64,000 nucleotides of DNA. It comes from Gentiana macrophylla (lineage: Eukaryota > Streptophyta > Magnoliopsida > Gentianales > Gentianaceae). Where the stretch lies: positions 80,062,800 through 80,126,799 of the forward strand of contig CM047815.1 in assembly GCA_026214975.1 (NCBI GenBank), read 5' to 3'. Both the position numbers and the translations under genes were made by a program. Position 1 is the first letter of the stretch, and each line of letters begins with the position of its first letter. Of this stretch, positions 46,981 through 59,242 are shown one piece after another. The notes beneath the pieces were generated by a model. That model was not told where the DNA came from, made no database searches, and worked only from the letters and a program-made list of their open reading frames with translations.

Positions 46981-48189
46981 AGCCGGAGATGAGTCGACAT
47001 GAAGTCGAACTCGAAAGACTATCGATGACACAGCCTTTAGTGGCTCACATGGAAAATCCAAATGAGATATGCGAATCTAACTCTAAATACTCCTCAGCTC
47101 AGATTTCCATACAAAATGCATGTTCTTCGACTGCTGACTCCAATCCAAAAAATCTAGAATTAGAAGAAACACTTGACGAATTGATGAATCAGCTAGTAAT
47201 TATTCAAGATGGTTATGAATTAAAGCTGAAAAAGAAGATCTAATTCTTGAAGTTGAAAGATTGAAGTCCGAACTGAATCTGATGAAACTGACTAGAACTG
47301 ATAAAGGAAAGAATCAAGATTTCACCATCGTGATCGCCAGAAGAAGAATCGAATCTTTTGCTCAATCAAGTTCAGCTACTAGATTCAAATCAGGTAAGCC
47401 ATATGGAGACAGAACTGGCTTAGGATTTGATACACATCAATCTTCTATGGAAGGAACTAGCAAAGCTGCTGAACCTAGTATCAAAACTGGTATTAAGTAT
47501 GTAGCAGAGCAACTTCCACAAACTGAGAAAATTGCTGAACCAGTAAAGTCAGCTTCACATAAGTCAATTCAGTTTTCTAAAAAGACAACTGTACCTACCA
47601 ACAAAGGTAAACCAAATGGTAGATCAAATTGCACTTCAAGGAAACCAAAATGATATATCAACTGCCAGATCTATAAGAACTAATCAAGTCAAGAACCAGA
47701 AAAATTATAATCAGAGTAAATCTAAGAATGTCAATCATTCAAAGATTCACACATCCAGGGGGAAAGGCAGACTATACCCTACTGATGATGATTGGAATTT
47801 TACTAAATCTACTATTAAAACTGATAAGAACAATCATTTCGCATCAAAACTTATCACAAGTTTCACCAAGACTCTCACAGAGCTTATCCCGCTTGTCCAA
47901 GAAAGTCCCCAAGACAAAGGTCGACTGCACTCAAGACAAAAGGAATGATGGTTATTATTCAATGTTTAATAATAGAAAACATTTTAGAAATCAGTCTAAA
48001 CCAGAAGACCTGAGAAATCATATAAATGAGACACAATCCAAGAAAAGATATTTTGGAAGTGTGGCTTATATATATGAAAACAAGTGCAACAATTTCCAGA
48101 GAAGACCTTATGGAAATATACCCAGAGTTGTACTGACAACTGACCACTATGGACCCAAACAGAGTTGGGTACCTAAAGCATTTTAAATG

Positions 48190-48540
48190 GTTTTACAGGA
48201 TATTTGGTATTTTGACAGTGGATGCTCTAGGCACATGACAAAGAGCAATGACTGTCTCACTGATTTTGTAGCTAAAGATGGACCAAGATTTAATTTTGAA
48301 AGTAAAGACAAACCTGGTTACACCAAAGTTATGGAAATTTAATCATAAATGGACTCACAATCAAGAATGTATCTTACGTGAAGGACTACACTACAATCTA
48401 CTCAGCACAAGTCAATTCTGCGATATGGGATACAAAGTCACCTTTGACAAGGAGTATTGCATTGTCGTCAATAAACAAATTTTCCAAGTAGTTCTTATGG
48501 AAGAAGAGAAGAGAATGTGTATGTTGTAGATTGGTCTCAT
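48190..48540 (+). pseudogene. Copia protease remnant
   Basis: WYFDSGCSRHMT, with the catalytic DSG at 48214-48222, is the copia aspartic protease active site. It is followed by HNLLSTSQFCDMGYKVTF, normally between protease and integrase. The two are in different frames, so a shift lies near 48300-48330. The region between gag and protease (47000-48180) reads as Lys/Asn-rich linker in several frames. Confidence 0.75.
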
Positions 48541-48559
48541 CAGAGTTTCGTAAACTTGT

Positions 48560-49110
48560 TTGATCGTGCATACCAAGTCGAACTCGCTTGGCTTTGGCAC
48601 AAGAAACTCGAGTCACCTAAACTTTGATGATATCAACCTGTTAGTCAAAAAGAATTTGGTGATTGGACTACCAGAGATGACATACAAGAAAGATTTCCTG
48701 TGTGATGCATGTCAACAAGGAAAACAATCAAAAGCGAGTTTCAAGACTAAGTCTCAGCATTCAACAAACAGAGTTTTAGAACTGGTACATATGGATAGTT
48801 TGGACCAGTTACACCAATAAGTGTTACTGGAAAGAAATACACTTTGGTGGTAGTTGATGACTTTTCTAGATACACTTGGGTTATTTTCATGACCAAGAAT
48901 AGTGAGACCAAGCAACAACTGACCGAACTTCTCAAGAGACTTCAAAATCAAAAGAGTGTTATAGTAATCAAGATCGAGATCGATAAAGGAAAAAATTTCT
49001 CAACAACACCTCAACAGAATGGAGTAAATGAAAGGAGGAATAGAACACTCAAGGAAGCTAGAAGAACAATGATCTATGAATCTAAACTACCGTAAAGATA
49101 TTGGGCGTAA
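48560..49110 (+). pseudogene. Copia integrase remnant with internal deletion
   Basis: The pre-integrase zinc region ends CDACQQGKQSKASF near 48705. The core starts YTLVVVDDFSRYTWVIF at about 48840. After KGKNF the reading jumps to TTPQQNGVNERRNRTL, so the 25-30 residues normally between the second Asp and PQQNG are deleted. The C-terminal part up to about 49210 (KTPYEIWNGRKPNVSYF) is also truncated, giving a non-functional integrase. Confidence 0.8.
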
Positions 49111-49358
49111 GTCGTGAATACAAACTTGTTATACTCGTAATCGAGCTCTCATGAACAAGAGACATGAAAAGACACCTTATGAGATTTGGAATGGAAGAAA
49201 GCCAAATGTCTCATACTTTCATGAACCGGCTCAACACAATGAAGACCCGCTGATGCAACCCCGGTACATCAATGGATGAGAAATCACCTTGAAGAACAAG
49301 TGATAGGTGATTTTCAAGATGGATTTCATACTGCACACCAACTAGATGCTATGATAGC

Positions 49359-50483
49359 ATGCTTTGTGTCTCTCATCAACCCAAAGAGATTGAAGATGCC
49401 TTAAATGATCCAGATTGGATTTTTGCTATGCAAGAAGAACTCAACGAATTTGAAAGAAATCAAGTTTGGGATTCAGTTGACAAGCCAGATCATGTCAACA
49501 TAATCGAAACTAAATGGGTTTTCAGAAATAAGCTTGATAAAGATGGGAATATTATTAGAAACAAAGCTAGACTTGTAGCAAAAGGTTACTCACAAGCTGA
49601 AGGGATAGACTTTGATGAAACTTATGCCCCAGTTGCAAGGTTGGAGGCAATCAGACTATTTCTTGCCTTTGCAGCTCACAAGAAATTCAAAGTGTACCAG
49701 ATGGATGTTAAAAGTGCATTTTTGAATGGGATACTTGAAGAAGAAGTCTATGTTCAGCAACCACTAGGATTTGAAATCAAAGATCAAGCTGATAAAGTCT
49801 TCAAATTGAGAAAAGCTCTTTATGGACTCAAACAAGCACCAAGAGCTTGGTATGAAACTCTATATCAGTTTCTGGTGGATAATGGTTTCACAAAAGGAAC
49901 TATTGACAAAAATTTATTCAGAATGAAAGTTGAAGAAAGTACTCTCCTAGTTCAAATCTATGTGGATGACATCATTTTTGGATCAGAAAATGAACAACTC
50001 TGTGAGAAATTTGCAAGTTTAATGAAGAGCAAATTTCAGATGAGTATGATGGGAGAACTAACTTACTTTCTAGGGTTGAAAGTAAGACAGATAGACAATG
50101 GAATTTTCATTCACCAAACCAAGTACACAAGGGAATTGATCAAGAAGTTTGGGATAGAAAAATCAGCTGGCATTGCAACACCAATTGGAACCAAAATCAG
50201 GTTAGATGAAGATAAAGATGGAAAGGATGTTGATAAAACTCTCTACAGAAGAATGATTGGAAGTCTGCTCTATCTTACATCAAGCAGACCAGATATATCA
50301 TTTACTGTTGGTGTATGTGCCAGATTTCAAACTAGACCTAAAGAAAGCCATCTTACTGCCGTCAAAAGAACCTTGAAGTATTTGAAAGATATAGAAGGAG
50401 TTGGGATATGGTATTCAAAAGAAGGAGAATTAAAATTGATATCCTACTCAGACTCAGACTATGCAGGATGCAAAGTGGACTGA
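49359..50483 (+). CDS. Copia reverse transcriptase and start of RNase H, long intact frame
   Basis: An uninterrupted 374-codon frame. It contains [12 protein letters not shown], the RLVAKGYSQ box, [26 protein letters not shown], the catalytic YVDDI at about 49960, FLGLKV, and the start of RNase H ([10 protein letters not shown]). A TGA at 50481 replaces the usual Arg/Lys codon before KST, and the element is cut off about 50 bases later. The frame probably began further upstream, where a shift near 49365-49375 separates it from [11 protein letters not shown]. It is the best-preserved piece of this element. Confidence 0.85.
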   Translation: MLCVSHQPKEIEDALNDPDWIFAMQEELNEFERNQVWDSVDKPDHVNIIETKWVFRNKLDKDGNIIRNKARLVAKGYSQAEGIDFDETYAPVARLEAIRLFLAFAAHKKFKVYQMDVKSAFLNGILEEEVYVQQPLGFEIKDQADKVFKLRKALYGLKQAPRAWYETLYQFLVDNGFTKGTIDKNLFRMKVEESTLLVQIYVDDIIFGSENEQLCEKFASLMKSKFQMSMMGELTYFLGLKVRQIDNGIFIHQTKYTRELIKKFGIEKSAGIATPIGTKIRLDEDKDGKDVDKTLYRRMIGSLLYLTSSRPDISFTVGVCARFQTRPKESHLTAVKRTLKYLKDIEGVGIWYSKEGELKLISYSDSDYAGCKVD

Positions 50484-50533
50484 AAAAGTACTTGTGCACA
50501 TGTCGGGCCATTGTGAAATAGACTTGTGTCATG

Positions 50534-51460
50534 TGATGGGAGTCAAATTGTAGTGTATTTCTTATATGAGATTACCTCCTTTTACGAGTTATTCATGGTT
50601 ATTTTGGGCTATTATGGGTAGTATATGAACGATATTCACTTATACGCATGTTTCGAGACTAATGATGTTTTCATCCTAAAAACTCGTGTTTTATGTGGAT
50701 TTCAACACGCTTCACAATGTATATTATGCCTTGGTGTTTGTGTCTTTGTTTTCAGGCTTAGATTGATGTATAAGGTTGAGAATAAGGAAGAGAGTCTCGA
50801 GAAAGAACGAGATTTGGGGCCAAGGAGGAGAAAAGAGTGAAGAATCATTGACGAAATCTGAACCAGTCACTTCAGGGGCATTTTGGTCACACTTGGAGAC
50901 ACTTTCAGGAAGAGTTGTCTTGATGAAATTTGTAGAGGATTGGATCAGCTTTCCAATTCATTTTGAATCATCTCATTTGGAGCCCTAGAAGTGAAGTTAT
51001 TATGAAAATACTGAAGCTTGGTGCAAACGAGCGTTTACGGAGCAATGCTGAATACTGAGAGTTAGACTTTCAGGAAAACGAGCGTTTGCCTTTCCACAAA
51101 CGCTGCTCATGGTCGGGATACGGCAAAACCTATAAAACCCTCTTTTCGGTCCCATATGGATCTATTCAAGACTTAGACGCTTTTTAGGTTTCTTAGGGGC
51201 TATTTTAGGCGATTTCCATTAGTTTAAACGTTGTTTTAATCCTTAGATCATAGATTTAATTCCTAGCAACTCTATACAACTTTCATAGCTTAGATTTTCG
51301 ATTCGTGATCCAAGATTTCATCTTTTGAAGGAGATTTTCACACAATTCAAGGTTTCATCTTTTATGGTAATTATTTCTCTGCCTTTCAATTATTTGATTA
51401 TGTCTTTGATTATTGCTTTCATTATTATTTCGCTTTTCAATTCCATCATGAGTAGCTAAT
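50534..51460 (+). repeat. Gypsy-type LTR, 5' part, truncated
   Basis: Begins about TGATGGGAGTCAAATTG where the copia RNase H breaks off. It has a TATAAAACCC box at 51131 and ends abruptly where the oppositely oriented Athila LTR starts. Upstream of the TATA box lie AAACGAGCGTTT (51025-51036 and 51076-51087) and the inverted AAACGCTGCTC (51098-51108). The interior of its element is not in the window. Confidence 0.5.
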
Positions 51461-53068
51461 TGTTCACGGATTTTATCAACAAAGCAAGCAAGCAATAGAA
51501 TTTATAAATCCGGTTTTTCCTCAAGTATAAGGATCGTGAGTATGAGGTTGATACCGGTCGATCTTACGGGAATCGGCGATTGTTAACCCTAGTTTTTGTC
51601 TAATCAAATTATGTCACTAAAAACTAATCTAAACAAATGGATAAAACTAAACTAAATCGAAAACAAACTTAACTAAAACGTAAAATCGATGTGTAAGATA
51701 TGATCTAAAGCCGTGAAAGATACGGGTTGCGAACTATTTAAACTAAAACTAATATGAAATAAAAGTAACTAATCTAGACAATTCAAGTTTCACAGATTAA
51801 ATTCAAGTTTTAACGAGCAAACGAAATGATTGATCCACATATCCTAACAAGTATCAATTCCTATCTCGATTATATTGCGTTTTCTAACCAAGTTGTGATT
51901 TCACCTTGTCTAAAACATGAACCCTAATTTCTTAGGTAATTCACCTATTAATCTTTATCTTTCGATCTAAGATTAACGATTTTACTAATCAAAGGTGTAA
52001 ACTTAAACCTAGCAATCTAACCTATTAACTCTCGTTATGATAGATTAAACAACTATTCCTTATCATGGTGATCTAAGGCTTATAGAGACTTTCATCAACA
52101 TAAGACAATCATGACATGCAAATCTTTCAATACAATTGCAATTAGATAATATAAACATGCATAAAGGAAACAACTTTAGGTAAAACTCACAATATAATCG
52201 TAGAAACGAAATCAAAACGTGTTGGATGGCTTCACAATGCTCGTTTGATGAAGCTTAGCCTCTCAACATCCTCTGGAAACTCGAAATTGCAGGAAAAACT
52301 AACATAAAACTGCCTACTTTTAATCTAGAATTTGGAGCATAAAAACTGGAATAAAAGAAGTAAAAACGCAGCCTAAAGCCGCCCCTAGGTTTAGGGTTTC
52401 GAATAATGAGTATATGGTATCCTTAAGGTAGAGAAAACGCGCCGTATATATAGAAAACAAAGGCGGCGCTAGTGCTAAGTCGGCCAAGGATGCCCGTCCA
52501 TTCTTGTGAACGCCCGTCCATATGGATTTGGACTTGCTTCAGACGCCCGCCCACTCGGGCCCAAACTCTCTCAGATCAAATTTCTCAAATGGACGCTGCT
52601 TGGAGATGGTGGACGCCGCCCAAAGAAACTTGGAAAAACTCAGATTGATTCCATTAGGCGGACGCCCGTTCATTTCAGCAGACGCCCGTCCATGTGGACA
52701 GGACTTGGACGTTCGTTCAAATTCGACTTCATCTTGATTTTTCCATTTTTATCTCTTTTTCTTCAATGTAAATCATCATTATCTCTTCCTCTTTAATTAA
52801 ATCCGACTTGATCATCTTTGAATCACCTCTTGAGCTCGAATTTGTGCATCTATAACACATGAAAATATCGCAAAATGTAATAATGTCCAACTAAATATAA
52901 ATTCATCAATAAAACGCATAAATTGATTAATTTTGCGATTAACTTATTAAAAACACCACATGCTCAATATTTCCATCTAAACACTTATTTTCTTATGCAA
53001 ATAATACAAATACGGGGGAAATTATCATAAAATATAGCATTATAAATCGTATAAATCCTTCCTTAACA
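51461..53068 (-). repeat. 3' LTR of the Athila-type gypsy element, 1.6 kb
   Basis: On the plus strand it runs from TGTTCACGG to CCTTAACA; the ends TGTT and AACA are inverted. On the minus strand a polypurine tract precedes it directly. It carries a TCTATATATAC box at about 52444-52454 (minus) with a palindrome array on the upstream side (52491-52720). Downstream on the minus strand come CGAAACCCTAAACC and a long AT-rich leader. Confidence 0.75.
52491..52720. repeat. Palindrome array in the Athila LTR (GACGCCCGTCC type)
   Basis: At least six copies of GACGCCCGTCC or near variants lie at about 52491, 52510, 52541, 52661 and 52681, with degenerate ones between. Each is an imperfect palindrome (GGACG arms, CGTCC arms). 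The nearest copy is about 40 bases upstream of the minus-strand TATA box. Confidence 0.85.
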
Positions 53069-53083
53069 ACTCCCCCACACTTA
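53069..53083 (-). promoter_or_regulatory. Polypurine tract of the Athila-type element
   Basis: On the minus strand TAAGTGTGGGGGAGT directly abuts the LTR start, the position of the plus-strand DNA primer. It is preceded by GGGACGAGCAAAAGC, a sequence commonly found there in Athila/Tat gypsy elements. Confidence 0.7.
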
Positions 53084-54494
53084 AGCTTTTGCTCGTCCCG
53101 AGCAAAACAAAACGAAAACCAAGGCTCGGAAAAAGATAGACATCTCAGACGATATAGCATAGATCCAATAAATCAGAGGTTCACCACTGTGTGTGTCCAA
53201 AGCCATAGAAAACTTCCACTAAATCCAAACTTGAGAAACTCAAAGCAAAACTAGCTAATACCCCCTTCAAACTAGAGATAAATGACACTCATAAGATGTA
53301 CCCTACAAACGTGACATATCCCGAAAAGGATGATCGAATATATCTAGGGCCTTTCTGAAATACTCAGAGGATAATCCCTACAGCATATCTATCAGTTTCT
53401 ATTGGGGATAAGATAGACGATAACTTAGTCCTTCATTCATTTCATAACACTTCATTAGTTGATTTAACTATTTTCACTTTTAAACGCACATCAGAATGAG
53501 CTATTGCCCTGTCATAGCAGAATAGGATATTCGAGATATACCCTACCTTACTCCAATCATAAGGCAGCTTCTTCTGACTGTCGTGAGCTTTTAGTCATCA
53601 TAGTGGTATAGGACATACGTGGTATACCCTACCGCACTCAAATCATCGACTAGCTTTCGACACACCCAATTAATTCATATATTTTTCAACTTTTTCTTTT
53701 GACAATAAGTTACGTGTGACTTATCACATTCAAACCTCAGATATTCACAGTATAACATACTCCGGATCTAAATACAAACTATCATAAATCTCAAGATATG
53801 TACGTAGCACTAAGCACATGACTTATAAGAAAATCAGAAATCACTCGTCCAGAAGGGATATAACTTTATAAATTAGCTCATCATTCACTATGGCTCGTGA
53901 AAAATAGATCTCACGTGAAACAACTAACCTATCAAACATATGATATATAGCTTGGATGACTATAAAAATAACGAACAAAGATTATGCCTTGCTTACTCGG
54001 GACAAAACAAAAACAAAAATGTCAAAAAATTTCGAAAATTCTAGCTCATTTTGCATAGAAACATAACGAATTAAGCAAATGTGCAGATACATATCAAATC
54101 ATGATCATTCCCCTCCCCCACACTTAAATATCAACATGTCCTCATGTTGTGCAGAAAGTAAATAGAGAAAGAACTTAGCTGATTTTAACAGATACTCGAA
54201 TCGTCGGTCAGGCCGGAGCCTACGTAGTGACACTGAGAACTCGGAACCATACAATGTAGCTCGACAAAACCTCTAAAAATATACCTGCACGACTTGACAA
54301 ACACGGAAACATCTCGGGGAAAATGGGGAATTATACCAGAATGAAAAGATATAGCAAAACCGAATAATATCAAAAGATGAAACATTAAACACATCCACAA
54401 GTTGAAACAAAGTAGAAATGAAAGTACTGATGCCTTATGGCTTACAAGATCCATCCGAAAGAATAAATAGTAGCTAATTGAAAAGTACAACGAA
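53084..54494 (-). other. 3' non-coding region of the Athila element
   Basis: No open frame of substance. Two similar blocks (GTATACCCTACC followed by a --ACTC-AATCAT stretch) near 53540 and 53620 are local repeats. A second polypurine-like tract lies at about 54112-54127. Confidence 0.6.
54112..54127 (-). promoter_or_regulatory. Second, internal polypurine-like tract
   Basis: Minus strand TTTAAGTGTGGGGGAGGGG, sharing AAGTGTGGGGGAG with the tract that abuts the LTR but about 1.05 kb upstream of it. It follows GACATGTTGATA. Confidence 0.55.
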
Positions 54495-56041
54495 TCACGT
54501 AATCAAAAGTAGCAAAAATATACAATCATAGTATCTATGACAAATCAAAATCGAAAATAGACAAATAAAATCATGATCGCCCGGTGCCGAGTAATCATCA
54601 CCGGAGGTGCTCCACCCGCGAGAGTCAGCGTCGCTCCTCATCCGAAGACGACTCGCACCGGCCCAGGACATCCACAATGGCCTACTCAACCTCATCAAAA
54701 TATACGTAATCGATGACGCTTGGATCAAAGACTCTGTCGTCCCTCGGCTGCCGGCCCTCACTGATACACTTCAGAATCGTCAAAATGTTGTTTTGTGTAG
54801 TCCGAATATCCTCCATCCAGTTCCGTACACTGTTGGCCATACTCAACCTCAACCGGACTGAGGGAGATAAAGTAGGAAGTGAGGATGCTCGAGGCGGGGC
54901 CGAAGAAGAACCAGGCTCACGCGGTGCCTCCGCCTCGAAATGTCTCAAGACTTACCCTTTTCCTCTCAGATAGGCCTCGGGTTCTTCGGTTTATGATCCG
55001 CTCCATACTCGTGCACACCGGCATCAAGACACAAACCGTGAATCGTGAGGATAATCAAGCTACGTGTATAAATCTTCCGATTGATAGCTACCTCATCGTA
55101 TAACGCTTGTCCCACGCTCACATCTAGGCCAAAAGTCACGCGATAAAGCATGCCTAGGTCACCAATATGAAAATGCGTCAAGTTGTTCTTTGGTAACAAC
55201 CGACTCGAATAAACCTACACTGGACTTTCCAATCCTCCGTCCAGGTAGTGGTGACTAACTCTTTCCGGTCTCCACCCGGCCTCAATGTCCAAGCCACGTC
55301 CGGGCAAACTCTCAACCTCAACTCCTCCAAAGGATCTCGCCCCGTACTCTGTCTATGAACATTCTCTTCCTTATAATCCCGTCCCTCAAAAGCCGCCAAG
55401 TTATACTTCTGATTAATCACCTCCGGCATAAACGGAACGTCCACCCCTCGAACCACAACTACCCCCGTCTCCAAGTTGGTCTCCGAGCAATTAGCGTAAA
55501 ATTCCTGAACTAGGGAACCATTGACCGGGGTGGTCGGGATCGTCATCAAGGCATCCCATTTCCGGTCTTTTAGCAACTTGACGAAACCCGGGTCTACCTT
55601 CGCCTCCAATGTAGCCCTCTCAATCAACATGGTTCTCAAGAAATAGTGTTTAGTATAAGCGTTGTGGGCTCTAGGGTTCACGAATCTACGAGGCATAGGC
55701 ATAGGGGCTACGGTTTTTGCTTTTTTCCTAGGTTGTGCAGCCCTAGTCTCCACCGGTTCCTCTTCCCGAGGAGCATCCATAGCCTCCTCAACCCTAGACG
55801 ATGCTCCACCTCTCTGAGCTCTAGGCATCCTCACCAAGGGGATATCATCGTCTGTCTCAGATCCCGAAGTTGGCTCATCTCTCAATGTGGCCCTAGTTTG
55901 GGTGGCTCTATGGGGCTGCTCTCGAATGCTAACACCTCGGTTCGGATCAACTAAGGTGGGGTCAAACCCTTTACATTTCTTCCCGGCCTCCCTAGCCACA
56001 TCCTTACCATGTCGCTTCACTACCGCCTTCTTATGAACCAT
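54495..56041 (-). CDS. Athila-type ORF in the envelope position, 5' 287 codons intact
   Basis: Starts at the ATG at 56041 and is open to 55178, then continues in other frames to about 54495 with at least two shifts. The N-terminus is basic and Ser/Arg-rich. The middle region (KHYFLRTMLIERATLE, DALMTIPTTPVNG, VQEFYANC) resembles the plant-transposon-protein domain of the additional ORF that Athila elements carry between pol and the 3' LTR; this is family knowledge, not searched. The following frame (LLPKNNLTHFHIGDLGMLY and on) fits the C-terminal part of the same domain. That ORF has been called envelope-like by position, but I see no signal peptide or clear transmembrane helix in the intact part. 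Its function is unknown. Confidence 0.6.
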
Positions 56042-56608
56042 GATTCACTCCTAGACTAAACCAAAACAATCCCAATTCAAAACAAGGCACCCGTTTAACA
56101 TCCAAATCGGGATTTCAAAACAACCAAACCACCAACCACAACCATCATCAGCACCAAACAACCCATTCATCATCCATCACAACACCACAACACAGTAACA
56201 GAGTAGAAAGAAACCACAAGACCAGAAAAAAACGAATTAAGGTAATATTCAAGTGAACGAGCCGACCCAAAGATCGAACTCACAAAAACGTGAATAAAAT
56301 CTAGAAAAGTATTTACTAACTTACCAAGTAAGGTGAGTAGATGCTGATCGAGATGAAAATCAGTCCGAACAACACCAATGTGGCTTCCAAAATCGGATAT
56401 TTTCCTCAAAAAGTCGGATCAAGAGGGCTCGATTCTCCAAAAGATGGTGTGTTGGGGAATTTGGCTTTGAAAATCAAAGAGAGGGGGCAAGAGCGGTCTA
56501 TAGCAATTTGAATCGCTTGAAATGGTTTAGAATCAAGATTCTAGGCAAAAAGGAGGGGAAAGGTCGGTTTTCGCGCTTGAAATCTCAAGAATGAGGTTTC
56601 ATGGAAGG

Positions 56609-56840
56609 AGGGGGTATATATAGACAGATGTGGGGACGCCGTCCAACTCGGTGGACGGGCGCCCACTGGAAATTTATATGAACTGGACGGGCGTCCTGAT
56701 TTTCTGACGCTCGTCCAAACATTTGAAAACTGAATAGGATTGGAGGGAAATAATCGGACGGGCGTCCAAAATGTTGGACGGGCGTCCAAGAGATACACAG
56801 GCGCACGGACGCCTGCACTCCGGGACGGGCGTCCAATGCA
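56609..56840 (-). promoter_or_regulatory. Promoter-like block upstream of the Athila extra ORF
   Basis: Minus strand: about eight copies of GGACGCCCGTCC-type palindromes (56634-56834) followed by TCTATATATAC at 56614-56624. The ORF start is about 570 bases further on. Layout and motifs copy the LTR promoter at 52444-52720, but with the palindrome core in the opposite orientation. Confidence 0.5.
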
Positions 56841-58258
56841 GTTTCTCAACAAAATCATCAAATTTTCATGCAATTTAAATTCGAATAAGCCGTTTCTCAT
56901 TAAACTTAAATAAAACTTCAAAAATACAAATGGATATCAACGAAGTACATAAAATTACTAGAAAATAAGTAAAACAAATAGAAAATAGTGGGTTGCCTCC
57001 CACCAAGCGCTTTTTTGTTTTACGTCGTTTGCTCGATTTAAACAACCTAACAACGCTTAGTCATCGTAAATTTCGACCAATCTATCACCCGGATAAGACG
57101 GCGGAGCATGTCAATCGCCGGAGGGAAATCATATTCATCCCCGCAGACCCGGTCCTCACCAACTACATCAACACCTCAAAATGTTCACTGCAAAGCACTA
57201 GCGCTAAATCTGTCAAAGATCGGATCATTCAGATTGTGTACGGACGTCCTAGAGCTGCCTGCAACTCCTCAGTAGTAAAGTCTCCACCTCCCGAACAGCG
57301 GGGAACAATAAGAACATAGGTGACAGTCCTGATGCGGGTAGTAATATCAAAGTCTACGTGCAACACTATAGTCCCTCCCGGTCCGTCATCTACAGTGATA
57401 AGTGGGATCCTCCTAAGGAAAGGTAACTCCTCTTGTAGAACTCCGAAATCCATATCTAGAAAGCACAACTAACTGACATATACAACAAAACGAAAACTTA
57501 GTAGACTAAACTTAAATAACTAAAACTACAAAAGCACAAAACAAAAATAACTAAAGCTAACGATATCTAGGTTGCCCCCTAGTGGCGCTATTGGTTAATG
57601 TCGTTAGCTCGACACTGTTGAAAGTTCAGTCTGGATCAGGCCATTTGACTTTTCTGCCAGCCACTACCTCGTCTAGACTTTGATCAGTAGTTCGGCTGCA
57701 GAAACAACACTTAACACATGTGGTGAAATCTGTGATAGCTTTCCAAACACGTTTAAACTTCCCCATGGCCGACTTCTTCTTCATCTGGGTCTTCTGATGA
57801 CGTTTCAGCTGACGCTCCCTCTCAAACTCTTCCATATCCCAACTACCGCTAGAACTTCTTCGGATCGACCCTACCGCCATCCTCTCAAAAACAGTCGGGT
57901 GAAAACTCATCAAATCCTTCGACTTTTGTAGCACCACACTCGAGGATATCGAGGAAATGAACAATCAAAGGCTTTTCCTTGGGCTCACCAATGTAGTGCT
58001 TACACTTTGACCATTCACTCAAACGGTTGGTCACCATAACCTCGTAGTTCTAAAACACCTCCGGGAATAATTTGGAGAATCTCAAAGGACCGGACCATCG
58101 TGTCCTTAACTTTCCAGAAACAGATGTAGCCTGGAATTGTACTGTAAGAACTTGTTCCCCGACTTGAAATTTCTCTTCTTAATCTTGGCGTCATGGAGGA
58201 GTTTCATCTTATCTTTCTTTGATCCTGGCGCCAGAGGCCTCGAGTCCGACCGCCCAAC
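56841..58258 (-). other. Region between integrase and the extra ORF
   Basis: Minus-strand frames of 79 codons (57229-57468) and 112 codons (57626-57964, Lys/Arg-rich, CVKCCFC) have no function I recognise. GGTTGCCTCCCACCAAGCGC (56992 on the plus strand) and GGTTGCCCCCTAGTGGCGC (about 57569) are diverged copies of one block about 580 bases apart. Confidence 0.45.
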
Positions 58259-59242
58259 TCATGCAATCTGTTGCAATCGATGCTTACCACAAGATTGTGA
58301 ATCAAAGTTCAGAAACTTTGTAGCCCAATAAGCTCTATGCTCTAACTCGACTGGCAGATGACATGTCTTACCATAAACCATTTGATATGGAGATGTACCC
58401 ATAGGAGTCTTATAGGCGGTCCTGTATGCCCATAGTACATCATCCAACTTCAAACTCCAGTCTTTTCTATGACCGTTGACCGTTTTTTCCAGGATTTTCT
58501 TAATACTTTGGTTGCTCCTTTCAACCTGACCACTAGTCATCGGGTGATATGGTGTGCCAGTCTTATGGCGAACACCATACTTTTCAAGAACTTTCTAGGG
58601 TCGGTTTGCGAGAAATGCGTCCCTTCATCACCGATCAAGGCACGTGGACATCCAAACCTCACGAAGATGTTTTTCTTTAGAAATTTCATGACCGTCTTAT
58701 GATCATTGTGAGGAGTGGCTTGAGCCTCCACCCATTTAGACACGTAATCCACGCAGACTAAGATGTATTTGTTTCCACAAGATGATGGGAATGGTCCCAT
58801 AAAATCGATACCCCATACATCAAAGACTTCAGATTCTAGGATGGGTTTCAATGGAATGTCGAAACGCCTTGTTAAAGTTCGGTTCTTTGGCATCTATCAC
58901 AAGCTTTACGTAAAGCTTCGTGTCCTTAAAGATCGTGGGCCAATAGAAACCGGATTGGAAGATCTTAGCAACGGTTTTCCAAGGACCAAAGTGACCACCA
59001 GTGGGTCCACTGTGGCACTGCTCAATAATATCGCGCTGTTCAGATTCTGGAACACATCTTCTAAGTAAACCATCTTTACAGATCTTAAAAAGATAAGGTT
59101 CATCCCAAACGAAAGATTTCAAATTAGAGAATAACTTTTTCTTCTCCTGATAGGACAATTCTGGATCAAGATATCGGGCATGAAGGTAATTTACAATGGA
59201 AGAATACCATGGAACATCTGGAGCGCAGCCATCGATAAACAT
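58259..59242 (-). pseudogene. Gypsy integrase, frameshifted
   Basis: The N-terminal zinc region (QCHSGPTGGHFG) is at about 58990-59020. The core follows in another frame ([12 protein letters not shown] with the first Asp, [22 protein letters not shown] with the second Asp) at 58540-58893. The third part (SGQVERSN with the catalytic Glu, [17 protein letters not shown]) is in 58259-58540. Three frames are needed, so the copy is inactive, but the catalytic D, D and E are all still encoded. Confidence 0.85.

Noticed and set aside
54495..56041. Calling the extra Athila ORF a true envelope gene or the element a virus
   Set aside because: No signal peptide, fusion peptide or clear transmembrane segment is visible; only its position fits.
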